Source: Eriocheir sinensis (Eukaryota > Arthropoda > Malacostraca > Decapoda > Varunidae). Taken from it: a DNA stretch of 64,000 bases. The DNA is taken from assembly GCF_024679095.1 (NCBI RefSeq), contig NC_066553.1, positions 4,982,237 to 5,046,236 on the forward strand, read 5' to 3'. Made by a program: the position numbers and the translations under genes. Below, piece after piece: positions 33,530 to 44,849 of the stretch (the first letter of the stretch is position 1; each line of letters opens with the position of its first letter). The notes under the pieces are model-generated. The model worked only from the letters and a program-made list of their open reading frames with translations. It ran no database searches and was not told where the DNA came from.

Positions 33530-33922
33530 GTTTTCTTTTCTCTTTTTGGTAACACTACATCTTTCCTCTTCTTCTACTTCTTCTTTTCTTCTTGTTTTCT
33601 TCTTCTTCTTATTATTATTCTCATTCTCATTCTTCTTCTTCTTCTTCTTCTTCTTCTTCTTCTTCTTCTTCTTCTTCTTCTTCTTCTTCTTCTTCTTCTT
33701 CTTCTTCTTCTTCTTCTTCTTCTTCTTCTTCTTCTTCCTTTTCTTCTTCTTTTTCTTATTCCTTTTCTTCTTCTTATTCCTCTTTTTCTTCTTCTTCTTC
33801 TTCTTCTTCTTCTTCTTCTTCTTCTTCTTCTTCTTGAACGCAACACAACACAACTCACTTCTCGGCTAATCGCGATCTTCATCCTGCAAGATTTACTGTG
33901 TGTTGCGCTAATTAGTCTTTGC

Positions 33923-33966
<44 letters not shown>
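33530..33966. repeat. (TTC)n about 200 bp, then (CA)n
   Basis: (TTC)n from about 33629 to 33836 with few interruptions, then about 85 bp of complex DNA and (CA)n at 33924-33965. Confidence 0.95.
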
Positions 33967-33967
<1 letters not shown>

Positions 33968-34605
33968 TAGGACAGAAATATAGGCTACCATGTGTTGTAT
34001 TTTTCGTCTATGTCATTCAGGTGTTCCGTTGATCCATTTCTCCCTCCGTCCCTCCCCTCCTCCTGACAGCTTACTCTTTCAATAGCCGGTTGTTGGTCCT
34101 TTCTTTTTGTTGGCTATTTGGATGTCGAAAAGAGAGACAGTTGTATCTCTCCCGTTTCTCTTTTGTCAGTTTCGACTATAGAACAAAGTCAGAAACGATA
34201 TGTGGAATGATGTAAGTAGAAAAAGATACATTGTGAAAAGATATGTACAGGAAGACGGTGTGGAGAGAAAATGATATAGAATGAAAAGAATATAGACAGA
34301 AAATTTATATAGAGAAAATAAATTGAATAAAAAATGTAGAAAGAAAAAGTGAAAAGAGAAAAATATTAGAAACGAATAAAGAAATTAAAGGTTATAGAAA
34401 AAATCATGTATAGTGAAAATATATAAAAAAGTAGAATAATACAAGATAAAGAAAATATAAAGAAGGAAATTGAATCGAAGGTACAGATATGGAATAGGAA
34501 TAAAATATAAAGTGATTCATTCTGTTGTCATTTCGAATATGGAAAAAAAGCAGTAATAGAAAGTAGAACATGCTCTTTCGGCCACCTCTTTTGATTATTT
34601 TTTTA

Positions 34606-34682
34606 GGAGCAGCGAGTAGCTTTTTTTTATTATTGTTTCCTTTTTTGTGTGCCCTTGAGCTGTCTCCTTTGTTGTAAAAAAA
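34606..34682 (-). mobile_element. Dispersed hairpin repeat, copy 4
   Basis: Plus strand AGGAGCAGCGAGTAGC, a T-rich centre, then GTGCCCTTGAGCTGTCTCCT and TTGTTGTAAAAAAA. This is the exact inverse orientation of copy 5, 0.9 kb away, and the two are close in sequence. Together they form an inverted pair. Confidence 0.8.
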
Positions 34683-34764
34683 ATTGAGTGTTGTAGAGTG
34701 TTGCAAGGTTTCATTCACGCAGCAACGCACGCTAAGGGATGTGGAGTCGTCTATAATTCATTTT

Positions 34765-35000
34765 TCACGCTGACTACGACTCCAACTCCACCCCTACTTC
34801 CTCTTCCTCTCTTCTACAGTACAGTGGTAGGCAGATCAAGCTCAGCCACACCACACCACACCACATCACAAGTATAGACGCTGAATCCAACTCCACCCCC
34901 CTTCCTCTTCCTCTCTTCTCCAGTATAGTGGTAGGCAAATGAAGCCCCTACACACCACACCACACCACACCACAGCCACACAACATCACACGTATCGAAA
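34765..35000. repeat. Two-unit repeat of about 118 bp with (CCACA)n
   Basis: CCAACTCCACCC, CTTCCTCTTCCTCTCTTCT, CAGTA(C/T)AGTGGTAGGCA and a (CACAC/CCACA) run occur twice, starting near 34781 and 34888. The second copy has more CCACA units. Confidence 0.82.
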
Positions 35001-35489
35001 AGGAGTGGAGTTGGAGATATTTTTACCGACTTTGACTCCAACTCCACAACTCTGGTTTCATCTATTACAAAAAAAAAAAAACATGCAAACATCAAGTAAT
35101 ATCTAACAAACTACTAAACTAGACAATGGCGTACACATATAACGCATCTATTTATTCATTTATCATTATTCATTATTTTTGTTTTTATTTGTTTAGTGTT
35201 TGGAGTGTGAGAAGTTGATCCTCTTTATCTCTTCCCTCTCGGTATAACTCACTTTTATCAGCCGCTAATTCCTCCTTTGTTTCCGGCTTTGGCACAGAAA
35301 CAAAGAATGGAAACGTTTAGCACTGCATGAAATAAAACTTGGAAGCAGCAGGTCCCGTATGCCCGAAGTTTACCATCATTTGTACTTTAGCGCATTATAC
35401 AGTTTTATAACATTTCGCGACCCTCCTGGAAATAAGAAAGCGTTGAACAAAAGCAGTAGAAAAAAAAAAGATTGGGTTTGTCACCTATA

Positions 35490-35580
35490 TTTTTTTTTTT
35501 TTTTTTTTACAGCAAAGGAGACAGCTCAAGGGCACAAAAAAGTAAACATTAATAAAAAAAAGCCCGCTACTCGCTGCTCC
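35490..35580 (+). mobile_element. Dispersed hairpin repeat, copy 5 (best preserved)
   Basis: T-run, ACAGCAAAGGAGACAGCTCA, AGGGCACAAAAAAG, A-rich centre, then GCCCGCTACTCGCTGCTCC. The left GGAGACAGCTCAAGGGC and the reverse complement of the right end (GGAGCAGCGAGTAGCGGGC) share GGAG, CAGC and GGGC in order. A transcript could thus fold back on itself around the A-rich loop. There is no open frame and no A/B box. Hairpin MITE or decayed end of a larger element are both possible. Confidence 0.78.
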
Positions 35581-36354
35581 TAAAACAAACCTTATATTTA
35601 TGATGTGTCCTTCTTTTTCTTGTTTATTTGGATGTAGAAAATGACTATAGATATAATGATGTAAATAGAAAAAGATATATGTGCAGAAAAAAACGATATG
35701 GAGAAAAAAAAATAGAAAGAAAGAGATAAAGAAAGAAAATATATAAAAAGAAATATTTGGATGTAGAAAAGAGAATAAATAGAATAATATATATAGAAAA
35801 TAGATACGCAGAGAAAAGATATGGACAGAAAAATGGTATGGAGAGAAACTGATATAGAAATAAAATGATAAAGAAAGAATATATATAAAAAAGAAAATAT
35901 ATATAAACAGTTTTATGACATTTTGCGACCCTCTTGGAAATAAGAAAACGCAAAACAAAAGCAGTAGGAGAAAATAATAATTGAGTTTGTCGTTTAGAAA
36001 TAGAAGAAAAGACTTAAAGAATATAACTCCGTATTAGTTACCATAGAAAGATAATATATAGAAAACAAGATTAATAAAAAAATAATATAGAAAAGTAATG
36101 TATAGAAAAAATAGCAGACCTCCCATTAGTTTCTGGATCGTAGTTTAGATAGAGAAAAAAAGGGACCGTACAGATACAATGGAAAGTAAAGCCAAAGAAG
36201 GAGTTTAGGGGAAAGACCAAATCCTTAGCTCAATTTCCCTCTCCTCCTCAATTAAACAGGATTAAGATTGGAATAGATAATAGTGACAAATAATAGTTAG
36301 ATGTAAGATAAGCCTTGATATAGATGAGTTAGATATAGATAAAACAGGTTAAGG

Positions 36355-36605
36355 AAGAGGAAAAATATATGACAGCTAAACAATGGGAAATGTAGCGGAT
36401 TTGTGAGAGGCAGAGAAAGGGTGAGGGAGGGAAGGGCGGGAGAAAAGTATCCATGAGAAAAAAATCTACAAAATACAATGAGGCAGAAATATATGTGACC
36501 GCGAAACAGTGTGAAATGTAACGGATATGTGAGAGGGTCAAGAAGGAGTGTGGGAAGGGAGAGAGGATAAAAGTAGACCACGACAAAGAAATCTACAGCA
36601 TACAA
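36355..36605. repeat. Two-unit tandem repeat of about 120 bp
   Basis: AAATATATGACAGCTAAACA at 36363 and AAATATATGTGACCGCGAAA at 36487 start related units that share TGTGAAATGTA.CGGAT, TGTGAGAGG and AAATCTACA. Confidence 0.8.
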
Positions 36606-36862
36606 TGGGACAGTCTTTTAATACAGCATAGTACTGCATTAAATTAAAATAGGTTGTGTTTCCCGTTTGTGTCTGAGGCTTATCATTCGTGCTGCAACGC
36701 TTGGCAAAGTTTCATAGCATTTTACGACCCCACCCCCTTAAAAAAAAGTAAGAAAAATGGTGCAAAATATAAAGCCAAAAACAAAAATTAGAGAAAACAA
36801 GAGCGTGGTGAGGAGAAATAAATAAACCTGTATTTATGTTAGTGTTTTGAGTTAATGCCATG

Positions 36863-36865
<3 letters not shown>

Positions 36866-36925
<60 letters not shown>
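36866..36925. repeat. (TC)n
   Basis: (TC)n at about 36866-36925 followed by a few TATC and TGTC units. Confidence 0.95.
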
Positions 36926-36929
<4 letters not shown>

Positions 36930-37499
36930 ATTTATCTAGCTATCTGTCTTTCTATCTATATCACTTTTAACAGCTGGTACTAATGCCTAATCTTTGTTGC
37001 CAACCTTGAAAACACAAGGAAAACATAAAAAGACAATAAGCACTGCAGAACAATGCGTAAAAAATCATTAAGAAGCAGAAAAACCAAATCACGTAAAAGT
37101 TAAAATGAAGAAAAAAATATTAAAGAAGCATAACACGCTTCATTAAAAAGAAAAGAAAAACGGGAAACACTGTATAAGACGATAACATAAAAAGCATAAA
37201 AAAACAGTATTTGAAGTATAAAGAAGCATAGACAAGGCAAATAAAAACAGTACGAATTGCGTGGAAGAAGAATCAGAACTCAGAAAAAACACGTTAATAG
37301 GATTAGAATGGGAAAACAGGATAGAGACGAAAACCAGAACAAAAATGAGAAGAAAAATTAATAACTGAAAAAAATACATAAAGAAGATTAGGATTGGGAG
37401 AGAGAATAGACAGACGAACTAAAAAATAATGAATGAAATATTAATAAAACTCGGAAAGATTTTAATGTCACTGAGAATTCAAGAGACAGGCGACTGAAA

Positions 37500-39080
37500 T
37501 AAAACAGGATTAGCGAAAAAGAAGTTGAATGAAAGTACAAACATTTATAGATGAATGTGAACTGGAGAAGAAGATTGAAAGTCGGACAAGATAAAATAAG
37601 AACATAAGAAAGGTCAGTAATATATAAGCGGTAATGAGAACCGTAAATGAAAGGCGAGTGAAATAAAACAGGAATTTGATGGGAATGTGAATTGGAAGAA
37701 AAAAAGACAGTAGGAAAAGATTAGATAAGAAAAAAGCATGAATAAACAACAGGAAAATATAAATAGTAATGAGAATTGGAAAAGAAAGTCGACTGGAATA
37801 AAACAGAAATCACTAACAAGAAGATGAAAAAGAGTAAGAATATTTCGATTGGGATGTGAACTGGAAGAGAAAAAGATTGAAATTTGAAGATTAGATAAGA
37901 AAAAAAGCATGAATAAACAACAGGAAAATATAAATAGTAATGAGAATTGGAAAAGAAAGTCGACTGGAATAAAACAGAATCGCTAACAAGAAGATGAAAA
38001 AGAGTAAGAATATTTTGATTGGGATGTGAACTGGAAGAGAAAAAGATTGAAATTAGGAGAAGATTAGATAAGAAAAAACTTGAATAAACAACAGTAAAAT
38101 AAAAATAGAAATGAGATCTGGGAAAGAAAGGCGACTGAAATGAAACAAGAATAGCGAACAAGAAGATGAAAAAAAGTAAGAATATTTTGATTGGGATGTG
38201 AACTGGAAGAGAAAAAGATTGAAATTAGGAGAAAATTAGATAAGAAAAAAACTTGAATAAATAACTAAAATAAAAATAGAAATGTGAACTGGAAATGAAA
38301 ATCGACTGAAATACACCACGAATAGCTAACAAGAAGATGTATAAAAATCAGAATAATTATGATATGTATATGAACTGAAAGACGAAAAGACTAGACTCGG
38401 AAATTTTTAGATAAGAAGAACATGAACCAACGTCAGTAAGTAATGAGAACTGGAAGAAAAAACGGTGACTGAAATAAAACAAGATAACCGAACAGGAAGA
38501 TGAAAAAAAGGTAGAATATTTTGGTGAGGATGTGAACTGGAGAAGGAAGATTAAAAAGAAGAACATGAAGAAACGTCAGTAAAATATGGATAGCAATGAT
38601 AACTTTGAAGAGAAAGACGCCACAAGATAAGACAAGATTAAGGAACAGGAAGTTGAAAAAAAAGTAAGAATATTTTGATGGGAATGTGAAATGGAAGAGA
38701 AGGAAGATTTAACTATGACAAGATTAGATAACAAGAACATAAATAAAAGTCAGTGAGATATGGATAGCAATGATAACTTTGAAGAGAAAAACGCCACAAA
38801 AAAAGACAAGATTAAGGAACAGGAAATGAAGAAAAAGCAGGAATATTTTGATGGGAATATGAACTGGAAGAGAAGAAAGATTAAAAGCTGGACAAGTTTA
38901 GATAAGAACATGAAAAAGTCACTGAAATATAAACTGTAAAGAGAAATGGAAAATAAACTCGAGTGAAAGAAAGACAAAATTAGCGAGCAAGATATTGAAT
39001 AGATGTAAAAAATAATGTTATAGAAATATGAGCTGGAAGATAAAGAAGATTAAAACCAAAATTGTATATAAGAATGAGAA
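37500..39080. repeat. Satellite-like array, about 170-bp AT-rich units
   Basis: TTGATTGGGATGTGAACTGG and related forms recur at about 37552, 37681, 37851, 38021, 38192, 38364, 38527, 38680, 38852 and 39024, mostly 163-172 bp apart. Units share AACAAGAAGATGAAAAA, TTAGATAAGAA, CATGAATAAA, AATGAGAA(T/C)TGG and a CGACTGGAATAAAACA-like segment. Divergence is highest at both ends, and units around 37.7-38.2 kb are nearly identical. Ten or so units over 1.6 kb with nucleosome-scale length fit a small satellite array. Flanking DNA (37000-37500) has decayed pieces of the same motifs. Confidence 0.85.
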
Positions 39081-39740
39081 CTGTTAGAATAAAACCGAAT
39101 AATAAAAACAGAAAAAAACGAAATACCATACAAAGAAAATGGAGAAAAGTTACCAATGAGAACGAGAAGGAAAATATGAACATAAACACGAAAAATAATC
39201 AGAAAAAAATACAGGAAGAAGATGTATGAAAATATGTAATTCAAGCCATTCGTTTCGTTATTGCCATTAAGGATATAGATAAAAAACAAGGAACATAGAA
39301 GTAGGGAAAAAAAAAAATAGAGGCAATAGAAGCAGTTTAGCGAAATATGGAAAAAGGTGAAATATGAACCTCGTGAATACAAATAAGAAAACAAATGCGA
39401 CTCGAATATAAAAGGGCGAATTAAACATTGTACCGGCGAAAGCAATAAAATGTATGCGTCTATATGAAGAGTTTAACATGGGCGAGAATTGGAATATTTA
39501 CGGAGAGAAATGGAAACAAGGATTGGGTCAGTGAATGGGGATGGAAAATGTTAACTGGAAATGGGGAAAAAAAAGGAAATCGTTATAGATGAATTAAAAT
39601 GTGATAAAAGTTGAACAGTAAACTATAAATGATGAAAATAGGAATGGATTTGTGAAGAAATATTTTTGTTAAAGAATAAGAAATAGAGCAAGGAAGAGGC
39701 AATTAGAGAGAGAGAGTTGAGCGTTAATTTGATATCATAC
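39080..39740. other. A-rich DNA, nothing recognised
   Basis: A-rich, probably decayed repeat, with no open frame of mixed composition, RNA gene or clear unit. Confidence 0.4.
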
Positions 39741-39742
<2 letters not shown>

Positions 39743-39785
<43 letters not shown>

Positions 39786-39904
39786 TTTTTTAAGTAATTA
39801 GTCTTTGTACTTTTTTTCCCACGCGGCTTCACACACTAAGCCTTCCAGGAGCTTTCTTGTCTAAATTAATTAAGGAAACATTTTTATTTTAGCTCTCCCC
39901 TCCC

Positions 39905-39982
<78 letters not shown>

Positions 39983-39987
39983 TTTTA

Positions 39988-40082
<95 letters not shown>
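39743..40082. repeat. (TC)n, (GT)n, (TC)n
   Basis: (TC)n 39743-39779, (GT)n 39907-39980 and (TC)n 39991-40082. The last two are separated only by a T-run. Confidence 0.95.
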
Positions 40083-40083
<1 letters not shown>

Positions 40084-40139
40084 TTCCTCCCTCTCTCCCT
40101 CCCTTCTCTCCCTTTCCCCCTCCCTTCCTACCTCCCTCC

Positions 40140-41371
40140 CTCCCTTGGGTAAGTAAGGGAAGTAGTGGAAGGGAGAATTTCAGTGGTTTTATGAGGGAGA
40201 GAAGAGAGAGGGAGAAGGGGAGGGAGGGAGGGAGATAATGGAGGAACGGAGGAGGGAGGTAGAGAAAGAAGGAAGGGAGGAAGAAAATTAGAATGAGGTT
40301 CCTCCCGACATCTTCTTTTCTTCTCTTTTTTTCGTCCTTGATTTTTCTTCTCTTCTTTTTCCTCAACTTTTTTCTTTTCTTTTTCTTCAAACATCTGTTC
40401 GTATTTTTCTTTTCTCGTTCTTTTCTTTCTTTGTCCCATTCTTATTCCTACTCATTTTTTTCCTTCTCTCCTTTCTTCTCACTTTTCTCTCCTCCCTCTT
40501 TTCTTTTAGCCATTATTTTCTCTTTCCTCTCTTTTTCCTTTCGTCTTTCTTTTTTATTATTCTTTTTCTCCTTCTATTTGTTTTCTCTCCTCTTCTTCCG
40601 TCTTCCTTTTTTATTATTCTTTCTCCTATTACTCTTTTCTATTTCATTTTTTTCTTCTATCTCCTCTCTACTGTCTTCTTCAATATTCTTTCACATCTTT
40701 TTATTTGTTTCCTTTTTTCTATCATTTTCTTGTACCTTTTTTGTTCTGTTTTTCTTATTGCATTTTCTTCTTTCTTTTTTTCTATTGATCTTTATTCTCT
40801 TTGTTTTCTTCTTTGTTTCATTCTTTCCCTCTTCGTTTTGTCTTATTATTTTTTACATTTAACTTCTTCTTCTCTTCTTTGTTCTCGGTATTTATCTCTC
40901 TTCTTCCCATTTATTTCTCAACATACGTCATTTCTTCTTTACCTTATCCTCTCCCTTCTTCTTTTTCTTCTTCCTCTTTTTCTTCTTTTCTTGTTTTCTA
41001 TTTCTTTTTCATTCTTTATCTTCTTCTTCTTTATCTTTTTTTTCTTCTTCTTTTTCTGCTTCTTCTCCTTGATCTTTTTTTTCTTCTTCTTCTTCCTCTT
41101 CTTCTTCTTTATCTTTTTTTCTTCTTCTTTTTCTTTTTCTTCTTCTTCTCCTTTATCTTTTTTTTCTTCTTCTTTTTCTTCTTCTTCTTCTTTGACCTTT
41201 TACCTCCTCTGGCATCCTTTTACTTTCCTTTACAACCTCCTCCTCCTCCTCCTCCTCCTCCTCCTCCTCCTCCTCCTCCTCCTCCTCCTCCTCCTCCTCC
41301 TCTTCATACTTTCACCGATGCTCTTAAGAAAATGGCAAAAGTGGTGCTGTTATGAAGTGATGCGATCCTTC

Positions 41372-41454
<83 letters not shown>

Positions 41455-41455
41455 G
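40140..41455. repeat. Purine segment, long pyrimidine tract, (TCC)n and (TTA)n
   Basis: Purine-rich 40150-40290 switches to T/C-rich 40310-41210 with recurring TTTTTCTTCTTC units, then (TCC)n at 41237-41301 and (TTA)n at 41374-41454. The abrupt purine-to-pyrimidine switch near 40,295 resembles that near 23,890. Open frames are Phe, Leu and Ser runs. Confidence 0.9.
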
Positions 41456-41602
41456 TTTTGTTGTTGTAGAGTTGACATTTTAGTGGTAATTATTTTTTTT
41501 TCGTGTTCTATCTACGTTTTTTTATTTATTTTTATTTAATTACTCCTCTCATCTTTATTCTCGTTTTCTTTCACCTTTTAATTCACTTCATTTGCATAGC
41601 TT

Positions 41603-41604
<2 letters not shown>

Positions 41605-41666
<62 letters not shown>

Positions 41667-41725
41667 CTCTATCTTCAACCTAACTCCCTATATCTACTTA
41701 TCTATCTATCTATCTATCTATCTAT
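41605..41725. repeat. (TC)n and (TATC)n
   Basis: (TC)n 41607-41663 and (TATC)n about 41695-41724 followed by TATATG units. DNA to 41965 is pyrimidine-rich without features. Confidence 0.93.
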
Positions 41726-41967
41726 ATGTATATGTATATGTATATAGTCAACATATTTTTACATTTATATCAATCTATCATTTTATATATCAGTTTTATA
41801 CACACAATTCAACGCCCCTCTCTCTGTTCTATCTACTTCTCTATTTATCTATTTATTTATCTACTTATTCACTTACATATCTTTTCCTCTCTCATCCTCC
41901 CTTCCCCCCAAAAAAACTAATTGTCACATTCTTAAACAAACCGTCACCTAAACACACATATACTTAA

Positions 41968-42144
41968 CAAGGCTTTCATAGGGATTCTGGACATCCCTAG
42001 TGGTAGTTTTATGACCCCTCTGATAGCTTGACCCTCTTTCTGTACCATGAACCTTTAGAAACACTCATTAGAACCCGACTGACCTCCTTTGCGGACTTTG
42101 GAATTTGCTTATGTGAGGGGTGGAAGCGTCTGACAGTATCAACC
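41968..42144 (-). mobile_element. MITE family A, partial copy
   Basis: On the minus strand this reads a TACTGTCAGAC-type left end, TCCGCAAAGGAGGTCAGTCG, GGTTCTAATGAGTGTTTCTA, AAGGTTCATGGTACAGAAAG and TATGAAAGCCTTGTT, the same order as 49982-50203. The right terminal part after AAAGCCTTGT is missing, so the copy is truncated. Confidence 0.75.
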
Positions 42145-42310
42145 TCAGCCACAAAGAAGTTCCCCTCTCTCTCTTCTCCCGCCTGAAGCTCCTGTACCGC
42201 AGCCTCGAGTTAGCACACGTCTGTTGTGGCCCAGCTGGACAAGATTATAAGCTCAGTCTCCCCTTTAATGGCCACCGTTTTCTTACGTGGCTGTTTTGTA
42301 ATCCATGTTG
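42145..42310. other. Short complex segment, possible exon-like open frame
   Basis: About 165 bp of mixed-composition DNA between the MITE copy and T-rich DNA. A plus-strand frame continues through it (PLSLFSRLKLLYRSLELAHV) but begins inside the MITE and ends in a T-run. No protein family is recognised and no splice sites could be placed convincingly. Confidence 0.2.
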
Positions 42311-43017
42311 TTTTGCTTTTTTTTTTTTTAGTTGTTTATTTTTGTTTTTTACAATTCTTTGTTATTTTTTGTCGTTATTTATGCGTTATTTTTTTTTTTT
42401 ACTTTCCATTTTTCGCAGTTTTTTTCGTTTAATTCATTATTTTTTATTCGTTTTTTGTGTTTTTTGGGGCGTTTTTTTTGTTTTGTTTGTGTTTCTTTCT
42501 TTTTGCGTTTCTCTTTTTTTACATTTCCTTCTATGTTTATTTCTTCATCTGTCGTTATTTATGCGTTATTACTTTCGCGTTTGTTTTCTCCCTTTTTTTG
42601 TCGTTTATGTTTTTTTTCTTCCTAATTTATTTTGTCACGTTCTTCCTGTATTGTTTTTTTATCATTTTGTTGTCTTTTTTAATCAGTTTTCTTTGATTTT
42701 GTCGCGTTTATTTTCTTGGTTGGTGTTTTTTTCTCTTACTTTCCTACTTTTTTTTCTCGACTTCTTATATTTGTTTTGTTATTTCCTGAGTTTTCTTTTA
42801 CTTTCTCGCGGTTATTCCATCATTTTTACCGTTTATTATGTGTTCTCTAACTTTTTCCTTCATTATCTTCCATTTTCTTTTCTATTTTCCTATTTTTTTA
42901 CGTGTTCATATTTTGCTTTCCCATGTTCTTTTTCTCTCGGGTTTTCCATCTCTTTCCCGTTTTTTAGGCGTGTTTTTCTTACTCTTTTTCTTTACTATCT
43001 CCCATCTTTTTTTAATT
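42310..43017. repeat. T-rich low-complexity DNA
   Basis: T-runs with short G/C interruptions, with poly-Phe/Leu frames on the plus strand. TCGTTATTTATGCGTTATT occurs at 42372 and 42552, a sign of internal duplication. Confidence 0.8.
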
Positions 43018-43400
43018 TATTTTGCAGATTCTTTTTTTTTGTTACTTTATTTTGCATTTTTTTCCATCATTTTTACTTTATTTTGCAGTTTCTTTCATCT
43101 TTTTTACTTTATTTTGCATTTTTTTCCATTTTTTTCCTTTATTTTGCAGTTTCATCCATTTATTTTACTTTATTTTGTAGTTTCTTCCATAATTTTTACT
43201 TTATTTTGCCGTTTTTTCCATGATTTTTACTTTATTTTGCAGTTTCTTCCAAAATTCTTACTTTATTTTGCAGTTTCTTTCATCATTTTTACTTTATTTT
43301 GCAGTTTTTTCCATAATTTCTACTTTATTTTGCAGTTTCTTCCATAATTTTTGCTTTATTTTGTAGTTTCTTCTCATTTTTACTTCATTTTGCAGTTTTC
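43018..43400 (+). repeat. 31-bp minisatellite, about 13 units
   Basis: TTTACTTTATTTTGCAGTTT, TTCCATAATT recurs with the G of TTTTGCA at 43024, 43054, 43085, 43116, 43146, 43177, 43208, 43239, 43270, 43301, 43332, 43363 and 43392, a steady 30-31 bp. Most units carry TTTTGCAG preceded by TTTAC and a T-tract, which matches the branch point, polypyrimidine tract and AG of a 3' splice site. Variants read GCAT, GTAG or GCCG. Confidence 0.92.
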
Positions 43401-43474
43401 CTTTTACTTTCCCACATTCCTCCCAGGCTGTTTTTTTTTCTTTATTATTTTCCACATTTTTTCTCCTACTGTGT

Positions 43475-43618
43475 TGAGTGTGTGTGTGTGTGTGTGTTTT
43501 TCTCTCTCTCCCTTTTCCGTGTGTTGCGAATATGTGATAATGTGTGTTTCATTTTAGTCGGATGGAAGTGATGAAACTCAACTCTGTCGGGTGTTTCCTG
43601 CGATTTATTTTCTTTTTT

Positions 43619-43678
<60 letters not shown>

Positions 43679-43741
43679 TCGGATATATTTACATGTGTTA
43701 CTGTTGATTGTATACATAATTCACTCGGTTTTCCATGAAGC

Positions 43742-43785
<44 letters not shown>

Positions 43786-43855
43786 AAAGTATTTTTTTTA
43801 TTAAAGTATGACCGTGTGTGTGATGAGCGTGTGTGTGTGTGTGTGTGTGTGTAGG
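43475..43855. repeat. (GT)n and (GA)n tracts
   Basis: (GT)n 43478-43498, 43620-43677 and 43828-43852; (GA)n 43750-43783. Confidence 0.93.
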
Positions 43856-44039
43856 AGCGGTCAGCAGAATACACACATAAACAGTACTCGCGATAACTCT
43901 TGGGGAAATAAAAGCGTAATCATTTTAAACTGATAAAATATGCTGTTTTTGTAATTACGCCGAAAAAAATATATATACATAAGTTTCCTGTTTCTCGGCT
44001 GATTAGAATATTGTAAATTAGAATATTTTGCCGGTTATC

Positions 44040-44119
44040 AACGGGCCTCTACCCCCCTTCCTCACCCCTCCCCTCCTCCTCCTCCCTTCTCCCTCTCTCC
44101 TCTTTCCTCTCTCTCCCTC

Positions 44120-44162
<43 letters not shown>

Positions 44163-44206
44163 CATGTCTTTGCTTGAATTACTAGTTGTTGTTATTATTA
44201 TTATTT

Positions 44207-44301
<95 letters not shown>

Positions 44302-44452
44302 TTTATTATTGCTATTGTTATTGTTATCATTGTTGTTCTCTTTTCGTTTCAGGTAAGGGAGAGACCCAGGTAAAAATATCGCAGCTGCAACGAACCCAAT
44401 TAACAAAGCAAGAAGACATCACACCTGGCTGCCTTCCCCCAACGCCCACACA

Positions 44453-44532
<80 letters not shown>
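44040..44532. repeat. Pyrimidine tract, (TC)n, (TTA)n, (CA)n
   Basis: CTCC-rich 44050-44160 with (TC)n 44127-44157, (TTA)n about 44210-44300 and (CA)n 44448-44531 with one T interruption near its start. Confidence 0.94.
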
Positions 44533-44579
44533 AATTCCAACCCACCCTTTCACTTGGCTTATTCAAGTTTAAGGTGAGT

Positions 44580-44835
44580 TCCGTCCTGGTAGTTTCATGT
44601 TAAGAGAGAAGAGAAACTGAGGATAGGAGATGAGAAGAGAGATGTTGTGCTGAAGAGAAGAGAAACTGGAGAGAATGTTGTATGTGAGAGTGAAGAGATG
44701 GTGAGGTGAAGAGATGAAGTCCTGAAGAGAAGAGAAAAAGGGGTTAATGTTATGTTTGAGGGTGAAAGAAAGGGGGGAGAGGAGATATTGCACTGGAGAG
44801 AAGCGAAAGAGGAGAGAATGTTATATTGAGGTCAT
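44580..44835. repeat. Degenerate GAGAAGAGAAACTG repeat
   Basis: GAAGAGAAGAGAAACTG-like blocks, each followed by an ATGTT segment, recur roughly every 55-70 bp (near 44606, 44653, 44724, 44797). Related blocks reappear at 45660-46080. Confidence 0.65.
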
Positions 44836-44849
44836 GCTAAGTAAAAGGC

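Larger units (their letters stand above)
34090..36790. repeat. AT-rich region of long-period diverged duplications
   Basis: Several segments recur at hundreds of bp. TTATTTGGATGT plus an A-rich GATATGGAGAGAAA block occurs near 34112-34300, 35625-35730 and 35753-35870. CAGTTTTATAACATTTCGCG with GACCCTCCTGGAAATAAGAA occurs at 35400-35443, again at 35909-35952 and weakly near 36709-36755. The region looks like repeated duplication of a unit of about 0.5 kb with decay. No gene seen on either strand. Confidence 0.7.

Noticed and set aside
42120..43223. 367-codon plus-strand frame starting with mixed residues
   Set aside because: The start lies inside a reverse-oriented MITE copy, the rest is T-rich low-complexity DNA and a 31-bp minisatellite. 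Only about 165 bp are complex and match nothing known.
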